A stretch of DNA of 64,000 bases, from NCBI GenBank assembly GCA_035689115.1, contig DASSMA010000078.1, forward strand, positions 1-64,000. Reading direction: 5' to 3'. The notes beneath the pieces were generated by a model. That model had not been told where the DNA came from and did no database searches. It was given only the letters and a program-made list of their open reading frames with translations. Shown in pieces: positions 8,480 through 19,769 of this stretch. Position numbers and translations under genes: made by a program. This DNA comes from JAHFUS01 sp035689115. GTDB lineage: Bacteria; Actinomycetota; Acidimicrobiia; Acidimicrobiales; GCA-2861595. The number at the start of each line of letters is the position of its first letter. Position 1 is the first letter of the stretch.

Positions 8480-9528
8480 ACCGCTCCGCCTGGCGGGGAA
8501 GGCGTGTCCTCGTCACGGGCCACACCGGTTTCAAGGGCGCCTGGCTGGCCCTGTGGCTGCAGCGGCTGGGCGCCGAGGTGACCGGCGTCGCCCTGCCGGC
8601 GGCCGACGTCCGGGGGGCCTGGCCGGCCATGGCCCCCTGGGACGACGTCCGGTCCATCGAGGCCGACATTCGCGACCCCCAGGCCGTCCACGCCGCGGTC
8701 GCCCGCGCACACCCCGAGGTGGTGTTCCACCTGGCTGCGCAGGCCATCGTCCGGGAGGGCTACGCCGACCCGGTCGGCACCTACGCCACCAATGTCCAGG
8801 GCACGTTAAACGTCCTGGAGGCGGTGACGGCCTCCGGCGGTGTAGCGGCGGCGGTCGTCGTCACCAGCGACAAGGTCTACGAGAACCGTGGCACCGGCCG
8901 TGCGTTCGCGGAGGACGACCGGCTGGGTGGCGCCGATCCCTACTCCAGCTCCAAGGCGTGCGCCGAGCTCGCCGTGGCCGCTTGGCGCCGGTCGTTCCTC
9001 GCCGGCCGCCCGCCGGCCGTGGCCACCGCGAGGGCCGGCAACGTCCTGGGCGGCGGTGACCGGGGGCGCAGCCGGGTAGCTCCGGACGTCCAGGACGCCG
9101 TCACCGCCGGCGTGCCCGTCGTACTCCGGTATCCCGACGCCACCCGGCCGTGGCAGTTCGTCCTCGACCCGCTGCGCGGCTACCTCCTGCTGGCTCAGCA
9201 CTTGCTGGCCGGCGCCTCCCCGCCGGTTGACGCCTTGAACTTCGGCCCCTCCGACGAGGTCGGCGTGAAGGTGCGGGATCTGGTCGAGCGCATGCTGGCC
9301 CTGTTCGGCGGGGGAACCTGGGAGCTCGACACCATTCCCGGCGGCGCAGAGGCGCCGTTCCTCCACCTCGACGCGAGCCGGGCCAGGGAGGTGTTGGGCT
9401 GGGAGCCCAGGGCAGACCTCGACCGCACGCTCCGGTGGACGGCGGAGTGGTGGCGGGCCGAAGCCGGGGGCGCCGACCGGCGGGCCGTCGCCCTGTCGCA
9501 GCTCGACGAGTACGAGGCCCTGGCATGA
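8461..9528 (+). CDS. rfbG: CDP-glucose 4,6-dehydratase
   Basis: Converts CDP-glucose to CDP-4-keto-6-deoxyglucose with bound NAD. RVLVTGHTGFKGAWLALWL is the diagnostic RfbG N-terminus (GHTGFKG). The SDR Tyr-x3-Lys lies in DPYSSSKACAE, the active-site region VVTSDKVYEN is intact, and ARAGNVLGGGD is typical. The 355-residue length matches the family. The GTG at 8461 overlaps rfbF by 19 bp; a second GTG at 8470 is an equally possible start and changes only three residues. No 3-dehydrase (RfbH/E1) is present in the window, so 3-deoxygenation is not expected. Confidence 0.94.
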   Translation: MDGVEVDRSAWRGRRVLVTGHTGFKGAWLALWLQRLGAEVTGVALPAADVRGAWPAMAPWDDVRSIEADIRDPQAVHAAVARAHPEVVFHLAAQAIVREGYADPVGTYATNVQGTLNVLEAVTASGGVAAAVVVTSDKVYENRGTGRAFAEDDRLGGADPYSSSKACAELAVAAWRRSFLAGRPPAVATARAGNVLGGGDRGRSRVAPDVQDAVTAGVPVVLRYPDATRPWQFVLDPLRGYLLLAQHLLAGASPPVDALNFGPSDEVGVKVRDLVERMLALFGGGTWELDTIPGGAEAPFLHLDASRAREVLGWEPRADLDRTLRWTAEWWRAEAGGADRRAVALSQLDEYEALA

Positions 9529-10748
9529 GCGGCCCGACCTGCCGCGCCTGCGGCGCTCAGCTGGAGACGACGTTCGCCGACCTCGGCAGCACACCGCTCG
9601 CCAACTCGTACCTCACGGCCGAGCAGTTGGCCCGACCGGAGCCGCGCTACCCCCTGCACGCCCGGGTGTGTGACCGCTGCCTGCTCGTCCAGGTCGAAGC
9701 GGCTGTAGCCCCGGAGGAGATCTTCAGCGACTACGCCTACTTCTCGTCCTACTCCGAGAGCTGGGTCGCCCACGCCCGGCACTTCGCCGAGGGCGCCCGT
9801 GCCCTCCTCGACCTGGGTCCCTCCAGCTCGGTCGTGGAGGTGGCCAGCAACGACGGCTACCTCCTCCAGCACTTCGTGGCCGCAGGTGTCCCCGTGCTGG
9901 GCGTCGAGCCGGCGGCCAACGTCGCCGAGGCGGCGCGGGCGCGCGGCGTGCCGACGGAGACCGGGTTCTTCGGAGCGGGCACCGCCGAGGCCCTCGACCT
10001 CCAGGCCGATCTACTGGTCGCCAACAACGTGCTGGCCCATGTCCCGGACCTCAACGATTTCGTGGACGGGATCCGCATCGCCCTGAAGCCGCAGGGCGTC
10101 GTGTCGATCGAAGTGCCGCACTTGCTCCGCCTGATCGAGGGCACCCAGTTCGACACCATCTACCACGAACACTTCTCGTACTTCAGCGTCCTCGCTGCAC
10201 GCCATGCCCTTGCCGGTCGCGGCATCGTTGTCTTCGACGTCGAGCCGCTCCCCACCCACGGGGGCAGCGTGCGGATCTGGGGCTGCCGGGCCGAGGCCGA
10301 CCGGGAGCCCACCGAGCGCATGGAGGCAGTGCTCGAGCAGGAGCGGGCCGCAGGACTGGACCGGCTGGACACGTACGAACGCTTTCCGGAGCGCGTCGAG
10401 GAACGCCGTCGCGACGTGGTCGAGTTCTTCGCCGACGCCCGGGACGCCGGGCTCAAGGTCGCCGGCTACGGGGCGGCGGCCAAGGGCAACACGTTCCTCA
10501 ACTTCTGCGGCCTCACCTCCGTCGACGTGCCGTTCGTCTGCGATCTGAGCCCTCACAAGCAAGGGTTGTTCCTGCCGGGTAGCCACATCCCGGTGCTGCC
10601 GCCGGATGCACTCGACGACGCCCAACCGGACCGCATCGTGCTCCTGGCGTGGAACCTGGCCGATGAGATCGTCGCCCAGCTAGCCCGCGTCCGGAAGTGG
10701 GGCGCCCGCTTCGTCACCACCATGCCGGCCGTGCGCGACCTGGGATGA
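9525..10748 (+). CDS. Sugar C-methyltransferase, TylCIII/NovU family
   Basis: 407 residues with the three-part architecture of NDP-sugar C-methyltransferases. An N-terminal zinc-binding segment has CRACGA and later VCDRCLLVQV. A central SAM-binding Rossmann domain has VVEVASNDGYLLQHF, with acidic GVEPAAN after it. A C-terminal domain has AGYGAAAKGNTFLNF. Segments TIYHEHFSYFS and LPTHGGSVRIW are strongly conserved in this family. It probably adds a methyl branch to a 4-keto sugar nucleotide, usually at C3, using S-adenosylmethionine. The ATGA overlaps at both ends place it in the CDP-sugar cassette. Confidence 0.9.
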   Translation: MSGPTCRACGAQLETTFADLGSTPLANSYLTAEQLARPEPRYPLHARVCDRCLLVQVEAAVAPEEIFSDYAYFSSYSESWVAHARHFAEGARALLDLGPSSSVVEVASNDGYLLQHFVAAGVPVLGVEPAANVAEAARARGVPTETGFFGAGTAEALDLQADLLVANNVLAHVPDLNDFVDGIRIALKPQGVVSIEVPHLLRLIEGTQFDTIYHEHFSYFSVLAARHALAGRGIVVFDVEPLPTHGGSVRIWGCRAEADREPTERMEAVLEQERAAGLDRLDTYERFPERVEERRRDVVEFFADARDAGLKVAGYGAAAKGNTFLNFCGLTSVDVPFVCDLSPHKQGLFLPGSHIPVLPPDALDDAQPDRIVLLAWNLADEIVAQLARVRKWGARFVTTMPAVRDLG

Positions 10749-11284
10749 GGTTCAGGACCACACCCCTGCCCGGCTGCGTCCTGTTGGAGACCGAGGTGCA
10801 CGCCGACGACCGAGGCTTCTTCTGCCGGCTGTCGTCCGAGGCCGAGCTCCGGGAGGCGGGCCTGGGATCAGTGGCAGCTGAGACGAGCCTCTCCTACAAC
10901 CGCCGCCGCAGCACGCTGCGGGGTCTGCATTTCCAGCGGCCGCCCCACGAGGAGAGGAAGCTCGTCCGCTGCTTGCGAGGCAGCATCTTCGATGTCGCCG
11001 TCGACCTGCGTCCGGGATCGCCCTCCCACATGGCGTGGACCTCGGCCATCCTCACTGCCGAGAACCGGCTCGCCCTCTTCGTCCCGCCCGGCGTCGCCCA
11101 CGGGTTCCTCACCCTGGAGGACGACACCGAGGTGCTGTACCAGATCTCCCCGCCGTACCACCCGGACTCGGCCGGGGGCATTCGCTGGGATGATCCCCGG
11201 CTGGCCATCGAGTGGCCAGCGCCGCCCGAGGTGGTCTCCGACCGAGACCGGTCGCTGCCGCTGCTCGCCGACCTCCAAAACTGA
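10745..11284 (+). CDS. dTDP-4-dehydrorhamnose 3,5-epimerase family (RmlC-like)
   Basis: 179 residues of cupin fold. Family motifs are STLRGLHFQ (with the catalytic His of RmlC), KLVRCLRGSIFDVAVDLR and FVPPGVAHGFL. It should epimerise C3 and/or C5 of a 4-keto-6-deoxy sugar nucleotide. Because the cassette contains CDP-glucose enzymes and no rmlA or rmlB, the substrate is more likely CDP-linked than dTDP-linked (inference). It is the last gene of the plus-strand operon that begins with nadA, and ends facing a minus-strand methyltransferase. Confidence 0.88.
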   Translation: MRFRTTPLPGCVLLETEVHADDRGFFCRLSSEAELREAGLGSVAAETSLSYNRRRSTLRGLHFQRPPHEERKLVRCLRGSIFDVAVDLRPGSPSHMAWTSAILTAENRLALFVPPGVAHGFLTLEDDTEVLYQISPPYHPDSAGGIRWDDPRLAIEWPAPPEVVSDRDRSLPLLADLQN

Positions 11285-11291
11285 GCATGAC

Positions 11292-11307
11292 CGGCGGGCT
11301 GTCGCCG
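11292..11307. terminator. Small hairpin between convergent genes
   Basis: A 5-bp G+C stem (CGGCG with CGCCG, six-base loop) lies in the 39-bp gap between the stop at 11284 and the convergent stop at 11324. The outer CTGAGC/GCTCAG bases (11281-11286 with 11322-11327) can also pair. It could act as a bidirectional terminator. There is no U-tract and the stem is short. Confidence 0.3.
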
Positions 11308-11323
11308 ATGCGCGTCCTGCCGC

Positions 11324-12358
11324 TCAGTCGGTCGCCGGCCGGCGGAAGACGGCCGTGTAGGTCGCGCCGCGCCGATCCCGGCGCTCGACCGGGGCGAGAA
11401 GACGGGCCAGCTCGCGGCCGGCTCGCCGCAGCAGCCGGGCCGGCAGACGCCCAGGCTCTCGGCGGACGCGGTCGGGTGCGAGCCGGACCAGCCACTCACT
11501 CCAGCCGAACTGGTTCCAGCCGAGCGAGCCGTCGTCGGTGAACGTCAGCTCCACGGCGCGGAGGCCGGCGACGCCAGCCCAGCCGACGAGCGTAGCCGGC
11601 GGGATCAGGGCGACGTGCCGAGGAGCGTCGAGGTGCGGCCATCGCCCGCCCAGCAGGCGAAACTGGAGCGACCGGGGGTTCGGGGTGGCCACGACCACGG
11701 CACCACCCGGCATCACGGTCGCCGCCGCCGCCTCGAGGAGGCCACGGGGGTCGGTGACGTGCTCGATCACGTGCCACATGGCGACGGCGTCGTAGGGACC
11801 GAGGCCGCGCAGGGTCGCAGGCGACGCGTCCCCCTGGATCGCCCGGACCCCGAGCCCGCTCCTGAGAGTGCGGCACACCTCGGGGGATCGCTCCACCACC
11901 TCGACCTCGTAGCCAGCGTCGACGGCCAGCCAGCTGAAGCCCCCGTTGCCCGGTCCGATCTCCAGGAGCCGCCCGGCCGGGGCGGCCCGGCTGACGATAT
12001 CGATCTTGTAGCGCTCCGCCGCGCCGAATGCCGCGTAATCCGGCTCCGTCTCCCAGTAGTCGGGCGGGTAGTAACGGCCGAGGTCCGCCGGGACCGGATC
12101 CAGGAAGACCACCCCGCAGACCGGGCAGCGCCAGTAGCGGAACGTCTCAGGGGTCGTCCGCCGGTTCCGGTCGGGAGAAGTGACGGCGGCGACCGCCAGA
12201 CTTCGGCAGCCCGGGCACGCAGGCCCCGACGGTATGCTGCCGGCCGGCGTCCCGTGCGGCGAGAAGCGGCCGTACCTCAGTCGTGGACCGCCGGTGCGCC
12301 CTGCCTCACGCTGCCGGATTGTATCGAGCAGCCCCGACCGAGCGCATGACACCACCAT
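11324..12358 (-). CDS. SAM-dependent methyltransferase with N-terminal zinc ribbon
   Basis: About 344 residues. An N-terminal zinc ribbon (CPGC, then WRCPVCG about 30 residues later) precedes FLDPVPADLGRYYPPDYW. The class I SAM fold has LLEIGPGNGGF as motif I and AMWHVIEHVTDPRGLL as motif IV. This zinc-ribbon methyltransferase type is common in surface-polysaccharide loci, where it is expected to methylate a sugar or capping group. The start is uncertain. ATG 12358, with GTG at 12355 or 12352, leaves a few bases before the divergent glycosyltransferase at 12366, while ATG 12394 would overlap it. The zinc ribbon begins about 45 residues in, so the real start may be an unusual codon further down. 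Confidence 0.8.
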   Translation of the reverse strand: MVVSCARSGLLDTIRQREAGRTGGPRLRYGRFSPHGTPAGSIPSGPACPGCRSLAVAAVTSPDRNRRTTPETFRYWRCPVCGVVFLDPVPADLGRYYPPDYWETEPDYAAFGAAERYKIDIVSRAAPAGRLLEIGPGNGGFSWLAVDAGYEVEVVERSPEVCRTLRSGLGVRAIQGDASPATLRGLGPYDAVAMWHVIEHVTDPRGLLEAAAATVMPGGAVVVATPNPRSLQFRLLGGRWPHLDAPRHVALIPPATLVGWAGVAGLRAVELTFTDDGSLGWNQFGWSEWLVRLAPDRVRREPGRLPARLLRRAGRELARLLAPVERRDRRGATYTAVFRRPATD

Positions 12359-12365
12359 CTGCCCG

Positions 12366-13556
12366 ATGCGAATCTCCGTGCTGATCCCGACCAAGAACCG
12401 CCTGGAGTACCTGCGCTACGCCGTGGAGTCGGTGCGGCGCCAGGATTTCCCCGACTGGGAGGTGATCGTCGCCGACAATTGCTCGTCGGACGACGTCGAA
12501 GGGTTCGTGCAAACCCTGGACGACGATCGGGTGCAGTACATTCGCCCCGACGGGCCGCTTCCCGTCACCGCCAACTGGAATCTGGCGATGTCCCAGTCCA
12601 CCGGCGACTACGTAGTCATGCTGGGCGACGACGACGCTTTGGTCCAGGGCCATCTGCGCAGCGTGGCCCACCTGGCCCGCGCCTTCTCCTCGCCTGATGT
12701 CATCTACACGGGCGCATGGCTCTTCGCCTACCCCGGCGCCGACCCCGCCTGGCCGGACGGCTACCTGATGGAGTACGGCTACGCCCGGTTCCTCCGGAAC
12801 CGGTCGGCGCCCTACATTCTCGACCCCGCGTCGGCTCGACGCCTCGTCGACGACTTTCTCGCGTTCCGGTGCGCCTACGGGTACAACGGGCAGTTCATGG
12901 CCTTCAGCCGGGCGCTGATCCAGCGGCTCCTCGAGCGGGGGCCCGTCTACCAGTCACCGTTCCCTGACTACTACGCCGCCAACGCCGCCATGCTGGCCTC
13001 CACCCGTATCCTCGCCGTCCCACGACCGCTGGTCGTCATCGGCGTGACGCCGAAGTCGTACGGCCATTTCCACCACGAGAAGCGCGAGTCCGATGGAGTG
13101 GCGTTCCTGGGGCAGGAGGAGGACGAGGAAGAGGTACGGCAACTCGCCGATGTCGTCCTCCCCGGCACGAACATCAACACGTCGTGGCTCTTCGCCGCGG
13201 AACGGCTTCGGTCCCGCTTCGCCGACGTGCCACACCTCCGCAGCCACCACCGCCGGTACCGCAACCTCCAGATCCTCCGGTCCTACATCGACGCCACGAC
13301 AGACGGAACCGGCGCCGGCGACCTCACCGCGCTGCGCGCCGGCCTCAGTCACTGGGAGCGGATCGCGACGCGCGTCCTCCTCGACGGGCTCGCGGCGCCC
13401 ACGCCACTGCTTAGGACCGAGCGAGCCAGGGTCCTCACCGGCCTCCAGACCCTTCACCGGCAATTCCTCCGTTGGGACCCGCCACGCGAGGTCGGTCGGT
13501 ACCGGACCATCATGGAGGCGGTCTGCGATATCGAAGGCGCCGGCGATCGGCCGTGA
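12366..13556 (+). CDS. Family 2 glycosyltransferase
   Basis: 396 residues starting MRISVLIPTKNRLEYLRYAV, a textbook GT2 first strand. ADNCSSDD is the nucleotide-binding segment and MLGDDDALV the DXD-type metal-binding motif. The C-terminal half (from about residue 230) is helical and unassigned. It should transfer a sugar from a nucleotide donor in the cytoplasm. The ATG at 12366 is chosen because it directly begins the fold. The divergent methyltransferase begins within about 10 bp, so the promoters must overlap the coding regions or the mRNA is leaderless. Confidence 0.85.
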   Translation: MRISVLIPTKNRLEYLRYAVESVRRQDFPDWEVIVADNCSSDDVEGFVQTLDDDRVQYIRPDGPLPVTANWNLAMSQSTGDYVVMLGDDDALVQGHLRSVAHLARAFSSPDVIYTGAWLFAYPGADPAWPDGYLMEYGYARFLRNRSAPYILDPASARRLVDDFLAFRCAYGYNGQFMAFSRALIQRLLERGPVYQSPFPDYYAANAAMLASTRILAVPRPLVVIGVTPKSYGHFHHEKRESDGVAFLGQEEDEEEVRQLADVVLPGTNINTSWLFAAERLRSRFADVPHLRSHHRRYRNLQILRSYIDATTDGTGAGDLTALRAGLSHWERIATRVLLDGLAAPTPLLRTERARVLTGLQTLHRQFLRWDPPREVGRYRTIMEAVCDIEGAGDRP

Positions 13557-14437
13557 TCCCGCAGGCATCGGTCGCCGTCATCCACCTGGTGCGGGCCCGG
13601 AACGACCCGGCCGCGTTCACCCGCTTCATCGAGAGCTATCGGCGGCACGGGGCCGGCGCGGCGCACCAATTGGTGATCGCCTGCAAGGGGTTCCCAGGTC
13701 GCCCTCCGCCGAACAGGCTGTTGGACGGCATCGACGATCTCCGGCCCGTCCTCCTCCGAGTGCCGGATCGAGGCTTCGACATCGGCGCGTACCGAGCAGC
13801 AGCCGGATCGGTGGACGCGGAGTTGATCTGCTGCATGAACTCCTACAGCACGCTGCTTGCCGACGACTGGCTGGCCAAGCTCGTCGGTCCGCTGTCGCAG
13901 CTTGGCGTCGGGATCGTTGGCGCAACTGGCTCCTGGGAGAGTCATTTCACGTCGGGGTTCGGCCCAGGCTGGCGGAACGCACTACCGCGCCACCCCGGGT
14001 CCTGGCCCCGCTGGCTCGGCAAGCGCGCCATGTACTTGCACCACCGGGCCGCCTACCCGCGCTCCCCCAACCCGCACGTCCGGACCAACGCATTCGTGAT
14101 CCGCCGGAGTGACTTCCTGTCGCTCGCGGCCCCGTGCCTGCTCACCAAGCAGGCCGCGTACCGCTTCGAGAGCGGCTACCGGAGTATGACCAGACAGCTA
14201 GCAGGGCGAGGCCTCCGGCCGCTCGTCGTCGACCGTAAGGGGGTTGTGTACGAGATCGCCACCTGGCCGGAGAGTCACACCTTCTGGGCCGGCGACCAGG
14301 AGGGCCTGCTCGTCGCCGACAACCAGACCGAGAGCTACCGGGTCGGCACCCCGGCCTTTCGACAGACGCGGGCCGCCGCAGCATGGGGAGCCGATCCTCC
14401 ACCACGGACGGTCCTGCCCGGCACCGACCGACCCTGA
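13553..14437 (+). CDS. Probable glycosyltransferase, uncharacterised GT-A-like family
   Basis: 294 residues. I do not recognise a named family. It begins with a beta strand (SVAVIHLVRARNDPAAFTRF), then HQLVIACKGFPG, then RGFDIGAYRAAAG and CMNSYSTLLADDWLAKL, then GIVGATGSWESH. This order resembles nucleotide-diphospho-sugar transferases found in polysaccharide loci: an FDIG motif, a loop in the DXD position, and a VGATGS segment. The GTG start overlaps the preceding glycosyltransferase stop by four bases, so the two are coupled and probably act on the same glycan. The function is inferred from context and fold-like features only. Confidence 0.6.
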   Translation: MIPQASVAVIHLVRARNDPAAFTRFIESYRRHGAGAAHQLVIACKGFPGRPPPNRLLDGIDDLRPVLLRVPDRGFDIGAYRAAAGSVDAELICCMNSYSTLLADDWLAKLVGPLSQLGVGIVGATGSWESHFTSGFGPGWRNALPRHPGSWPRWLGKRAMYLHHRAAYPRSPNPHVRTNAFVIRRSDFLSLAAPCLLTKQAAYRFESGYRSMTRQLAGRGLRPLVVDRKGVVYEIATWPESHTFWAGDQEGLLVADNQTESYRVGTPAFRQTRAAAAWGADPPPRTVLPGTDRP

Positions 14438-14443
14438 GGTCGT

Positions 14444-14459
14444 CCGCACCTCGGTGCGG
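14444..14459. terminator. Hairpin between convergent glycosyltransferase genes
   Basis: A perfect 6-bp stem CCGCAC/GTGCGG with a CTCG tetraloop fills the 31-bp gap between the plus-strand stop (14437) and the minus-strand stop (14469). The position suggests a bidirectional terminator. There is no T-run. Confidence 0.5.
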
Positions 14460-14468
14460 GCCGCCGGC

Positions 14469-15566
14469 TCAGCGGGCCCCGACGCCCTGGCGGAGCCGGC
14501 GGACGACCGCCCGTCCGGTGCGGGCCACATGGCGGGCGACCGGCCGACCGAGCCACCGCACCGGCCCGAGCGGGACGTGGGTCTGCCGGACGTACCGCTC
14601 GAGCAGGCGCTGGGCCGGCGTGGCACGGGCGTCGAGCAGGGCTGCCAGTTCGGGGTCGGCGGCCAGGAACCTGGCCCACGCCGTGCGCCCGTCGTCCGCT
14701 GCCTGCCCGGCCGCGACCTCGGCCCGAACGCCGAAGCGCACCGCGAGGCCGTCCAGGTCCACCCCTCGCTCGGTGGCGAAGGCGCGCACGGGAGCGTACG
14801 CGGCATCACGTCCCATCCGCCTGACGATCCGAAGCGGGTCGAGGTAGCGCGCTTCGTAGGCGCGGTAGCGGGAATTGGCGGCGGTGGCGCCCGCGGCGTG
14901 CACCCGGAAGGTGGCGAGCGGCTCGCCCACGTAGTGCAGACCGTCATCGCCACCCAGCCGCAGCCACAGGTCCCAGTCGACGAACTGCACGAGTTCGGGG
15001 TCGAAGCCGCCCAGGCGTCGGACCGCCTCGGTGCTCATCAGGGTGGCGGTGGGCTCCCCGACGAAGTTGACCCCGACGTTCCGGAGGGCGGCGTCGAGGA
15101 AATCGGACGCCGCGATCCGCCCTCGCCCCGGAAACATGGCGTCGAGGCTGTCCCAGTGCCGGACGCCGAGGTACCTCCGTCGAACGTCCCGGCCCACGTC
15201 GTCGAACTCGATGGTCCGCTGGCAGACCACCAGCGACGAGGGGGCGCCGGTGAGCAACCGCTCGACGCACGTCGGGGCCAGCCAGTCGTCGTGGAACACG
15301 AACTTGATCCACGGGCTGGAGGCAAGGTCGATGCACCTGTTCAAGTTCGCGACCAAGCCGATGTTCCGAGAGTTGCGGTGCACGGCGATGCGGCGGTCCT
15401 GCTCGGCAAACGCCTCTGCGACGGCGAGGCTTCCGTCCTCTGAGCAGTTGTCGACCACGATGACCTCGAGGTCGCTCTCGGACTGGGCAAGGACGCTCTC
15501 GAGGCACCCCTTGAGATGCGGCTCGCCGTTGTAGACGGGTATGCAGACGGAGACCGCCGGGCTCAC
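14469..15566 (-). CDS. Family 2 glycosyltransferase
   Basis: 365 residues. SVCIPVYNGEPHLKGCLESV opens the GT2 domain. VVDNCSEDGS is the nucleotide-binding segment, FVFHDDWLAP occupies the DXD region, and FVDWDLWLRLGG the catalytic-base (ED/WDxxLxxR-like) region. The last 90 residues are Arg-rich and may contact the membrane. The GTG start at 15566 shares four bases with the stop of the upstream sugar transferase, so translation is coupled. It probably adds the second or a later sugar to the carrier primed by that enzyme. Confidence 0.85.
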   Translation of the reverse strand: MSPAVSVCIPVYNGEPHLKGCLESVLAQSESDLEVIVVDNCSEDGSLAVAEAFAEQDRRIAVHRNSRNIGLVANLNRCIDLASSPWIKFVFHDDWLAPTCVERLLTGAPSSLVVCQRTIEFDDVGRDVRRRYLGVRHWDSLDAMFPGRGRIAASDFLDAALRNVGVNFVGEPTATLMSTEAVRRLGGFDPELVQFVDWDLWLRLGGDDGLHYVGEPLATFRVHAAGATAANSRYRAYEARYLDPLRIVRRMGRDAAYAPVRAFATERGVDLDGLAVRFGVRAEVAAGQAADDGRTAWARFLAADPELAALLDARATPAQRLLERYVRQTHVPLGPVRWLGRPVARHVARTGRAVVRRLRQGVGAR

Positions 15567-16876
15567 CGTCCGGCCCGCCCGAACACACTCCGCAGCGTCC
15601 GACCCACGATCCGGGCGTCGAGACCAAGGCCCTGGTGGCGCAGGTAATAGAACTCGTACTGCAGCTTCTCCATGGCGTCGATGTCGCTGGCGCCGTACGC
15701 GTATTTCACCTGCGCCCAGCCCGTGATCCCGGGGCGGACGAGGTGGCGGAGCCTGTAGAACGGGATCTTCGCTGTCAGCTCCTCCACGTAGTGCACCTGC
15801 TCCGGCCGGGGCCCAACCAGCGAGAGATCACCCCAGAGCAGGTTCAGGATCTGGGGAAGCTCGTCGAGATGGGTCCTGCGAAGGAGGCGCCCGAACGGCG
15901 TCACGCGCGGGTCGTCGGCCGTCGTCCATGCTGTGGCCTCTGCATCGGGTCGCATGGTGCGGAATTTGTAGATGGTGAACGGCCGCTCCCACCGCCCGAC
16001 CCGGACCTGCCGGAAGAGTGTGGGGCCGCGGTTCCCCGCCAGGTTTCCCACCAGCACCACCGCCCAGACGACGACGAGGACGACGAGCCCAGGCAGGGCG
16101 ATGGCCACGTCGATGGCCCGCTTCACCCGCCCGTACCGGGCCCTGTGCAGTTCGCCGATGTCGAACATCAGGGCCATGCGCTCGAGCTCCGAGAGTGGCA
16201 TCTTGCCGAGCCACTCCTCGTAGAAAAGTGAAAGCGTGCGCACCCGCATGCCCGCCTCGTGGAGCGCCGCAACCTGATGCACGACCGCCTCATCGGCCTG
16301 TGCCTCCCGGCTCAGGACGACGACGGTGGGCCGGGAGGCGAGCGCCGTCTCCGTGAAGTCACCTCCCGGGGGCGCATCCCCAGGGACCCACATGCCGATC
16401 AGCCGTGCCGGGCGTTCGGGCTGGTGCCGCAGCTCGTCCTCGAGGGACGACGCGTCCTCGGCTCCGGCGACCAGGAACACGCGATCCCGGCTCTCCTCCC
16501 GCAGCCGCCCGCCGGCCGAAAGAGCGGCGCAGCAGATATACCCGGGCACGACCAGAACGGCTGTGCCGAACACCACGAACCGCGGTAGCAGGACGGAACC
16601 GAATGCCAGCTGGAGGACTGAGATGCCGCCGGCCCCGGCCAGCGCGGCGGCGAGCGACAAGCCGAGGGCCGACTTCCTTCCTCGCGCCAGGTCGGGAAGC
16701 CCCACCCCGTAGGCGGCGCCGCACAGGAGCGTGATGTAGGCCAGCGCCCAGGCGAACCGGAACGAGTCGGTGAAGTCGTAGGGCGGATCGGCGATGTGGG
16801 CGGCGTGGTACTTGCTGAGCCCGAGCACGATGGCGGCCGTGCCGAGGTAGAGGAGGATCCGGGCCGCCCGGCGCAC
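15563..16876 (-). CDS. Undecaprenyl-phosphate sugar phosphotransferase (polyprenyl glycosylphosphotransferase)
   Basis: Initiates polysaccharide synthesis by moving a sugar 1-phosphate from a nucleotide sugar to undecaprenyl phosphate. The 437-residue protein has about five N-terminal membrane segments, a soluble CoA-binding-like linker (VFLVAGAEDASSLEDEL), then the catalytic bacterial sugar transferase domain. In that domain, YGRVKRAIDVAIALPGLVVL is the re-entrant membrane helix. TIYKFRTMRPDAE, LRRTHLDELPQILNLLWGD and LVGPRPEQ are the signature motifs. The GTG at 16876 is chosen because it starts the first helix; it lies 14 bp after the uvrA stop, with GTAGGGAA upstream as a possible ribosome binding site. 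Confidence 0.92.
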   Translation of the reverse strand: MRRAARILLYLGTAAIVLGLSKYHAAHIADPPYDFTDSFRFAWALAYITLLCGAAYGVGLPDLARGRKSALGLSLAAALAGAGGISVLQLAFGSVLLPRFVVFGTAVLVVPGYICCAALSAGGRLREESRDRVFLVAGAEDASSLEDELRHQPERPARLIGMWVPGDAPPGGDFTETALASRPTVVVLSREAQADEAVVHQVAALHEAGMRVRTLSLFYEEWLGKMPLSELERMALMFDIGELHRARYGRVKRAIDVAIALPGLVVLVVVWAVVLVGNLAGNRGPTLFRQVRVGRWERPFTIYKFRTMRPDAEATAWTTADDPRVTPFGRLLRRTHLDELPQILNLLWGDLSLVGPRPEQVHYVEELTAKIPFYRLRHLVRPGITGWAQVKYAYGASDIDAMEKLQYEFYYLRHQGLGLDARIVGRTLRSVFGRAGR

Positions 16877-16890
16877 GCGAGGACCGTTCC

Positions 16891-19728
<2,838 letters not shown>

Positions 19729-19769
19729 CGCGCACCCACGATACCGGCCTGCGGACGACTACTCGTCGG

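Noticed and set aside
19729..19769. LexA box upstream of uvrA, and likewise upstream of uvrB and polA
   Set aside because: No GAAC-N4-GTTC-like site was seen in these gaps.
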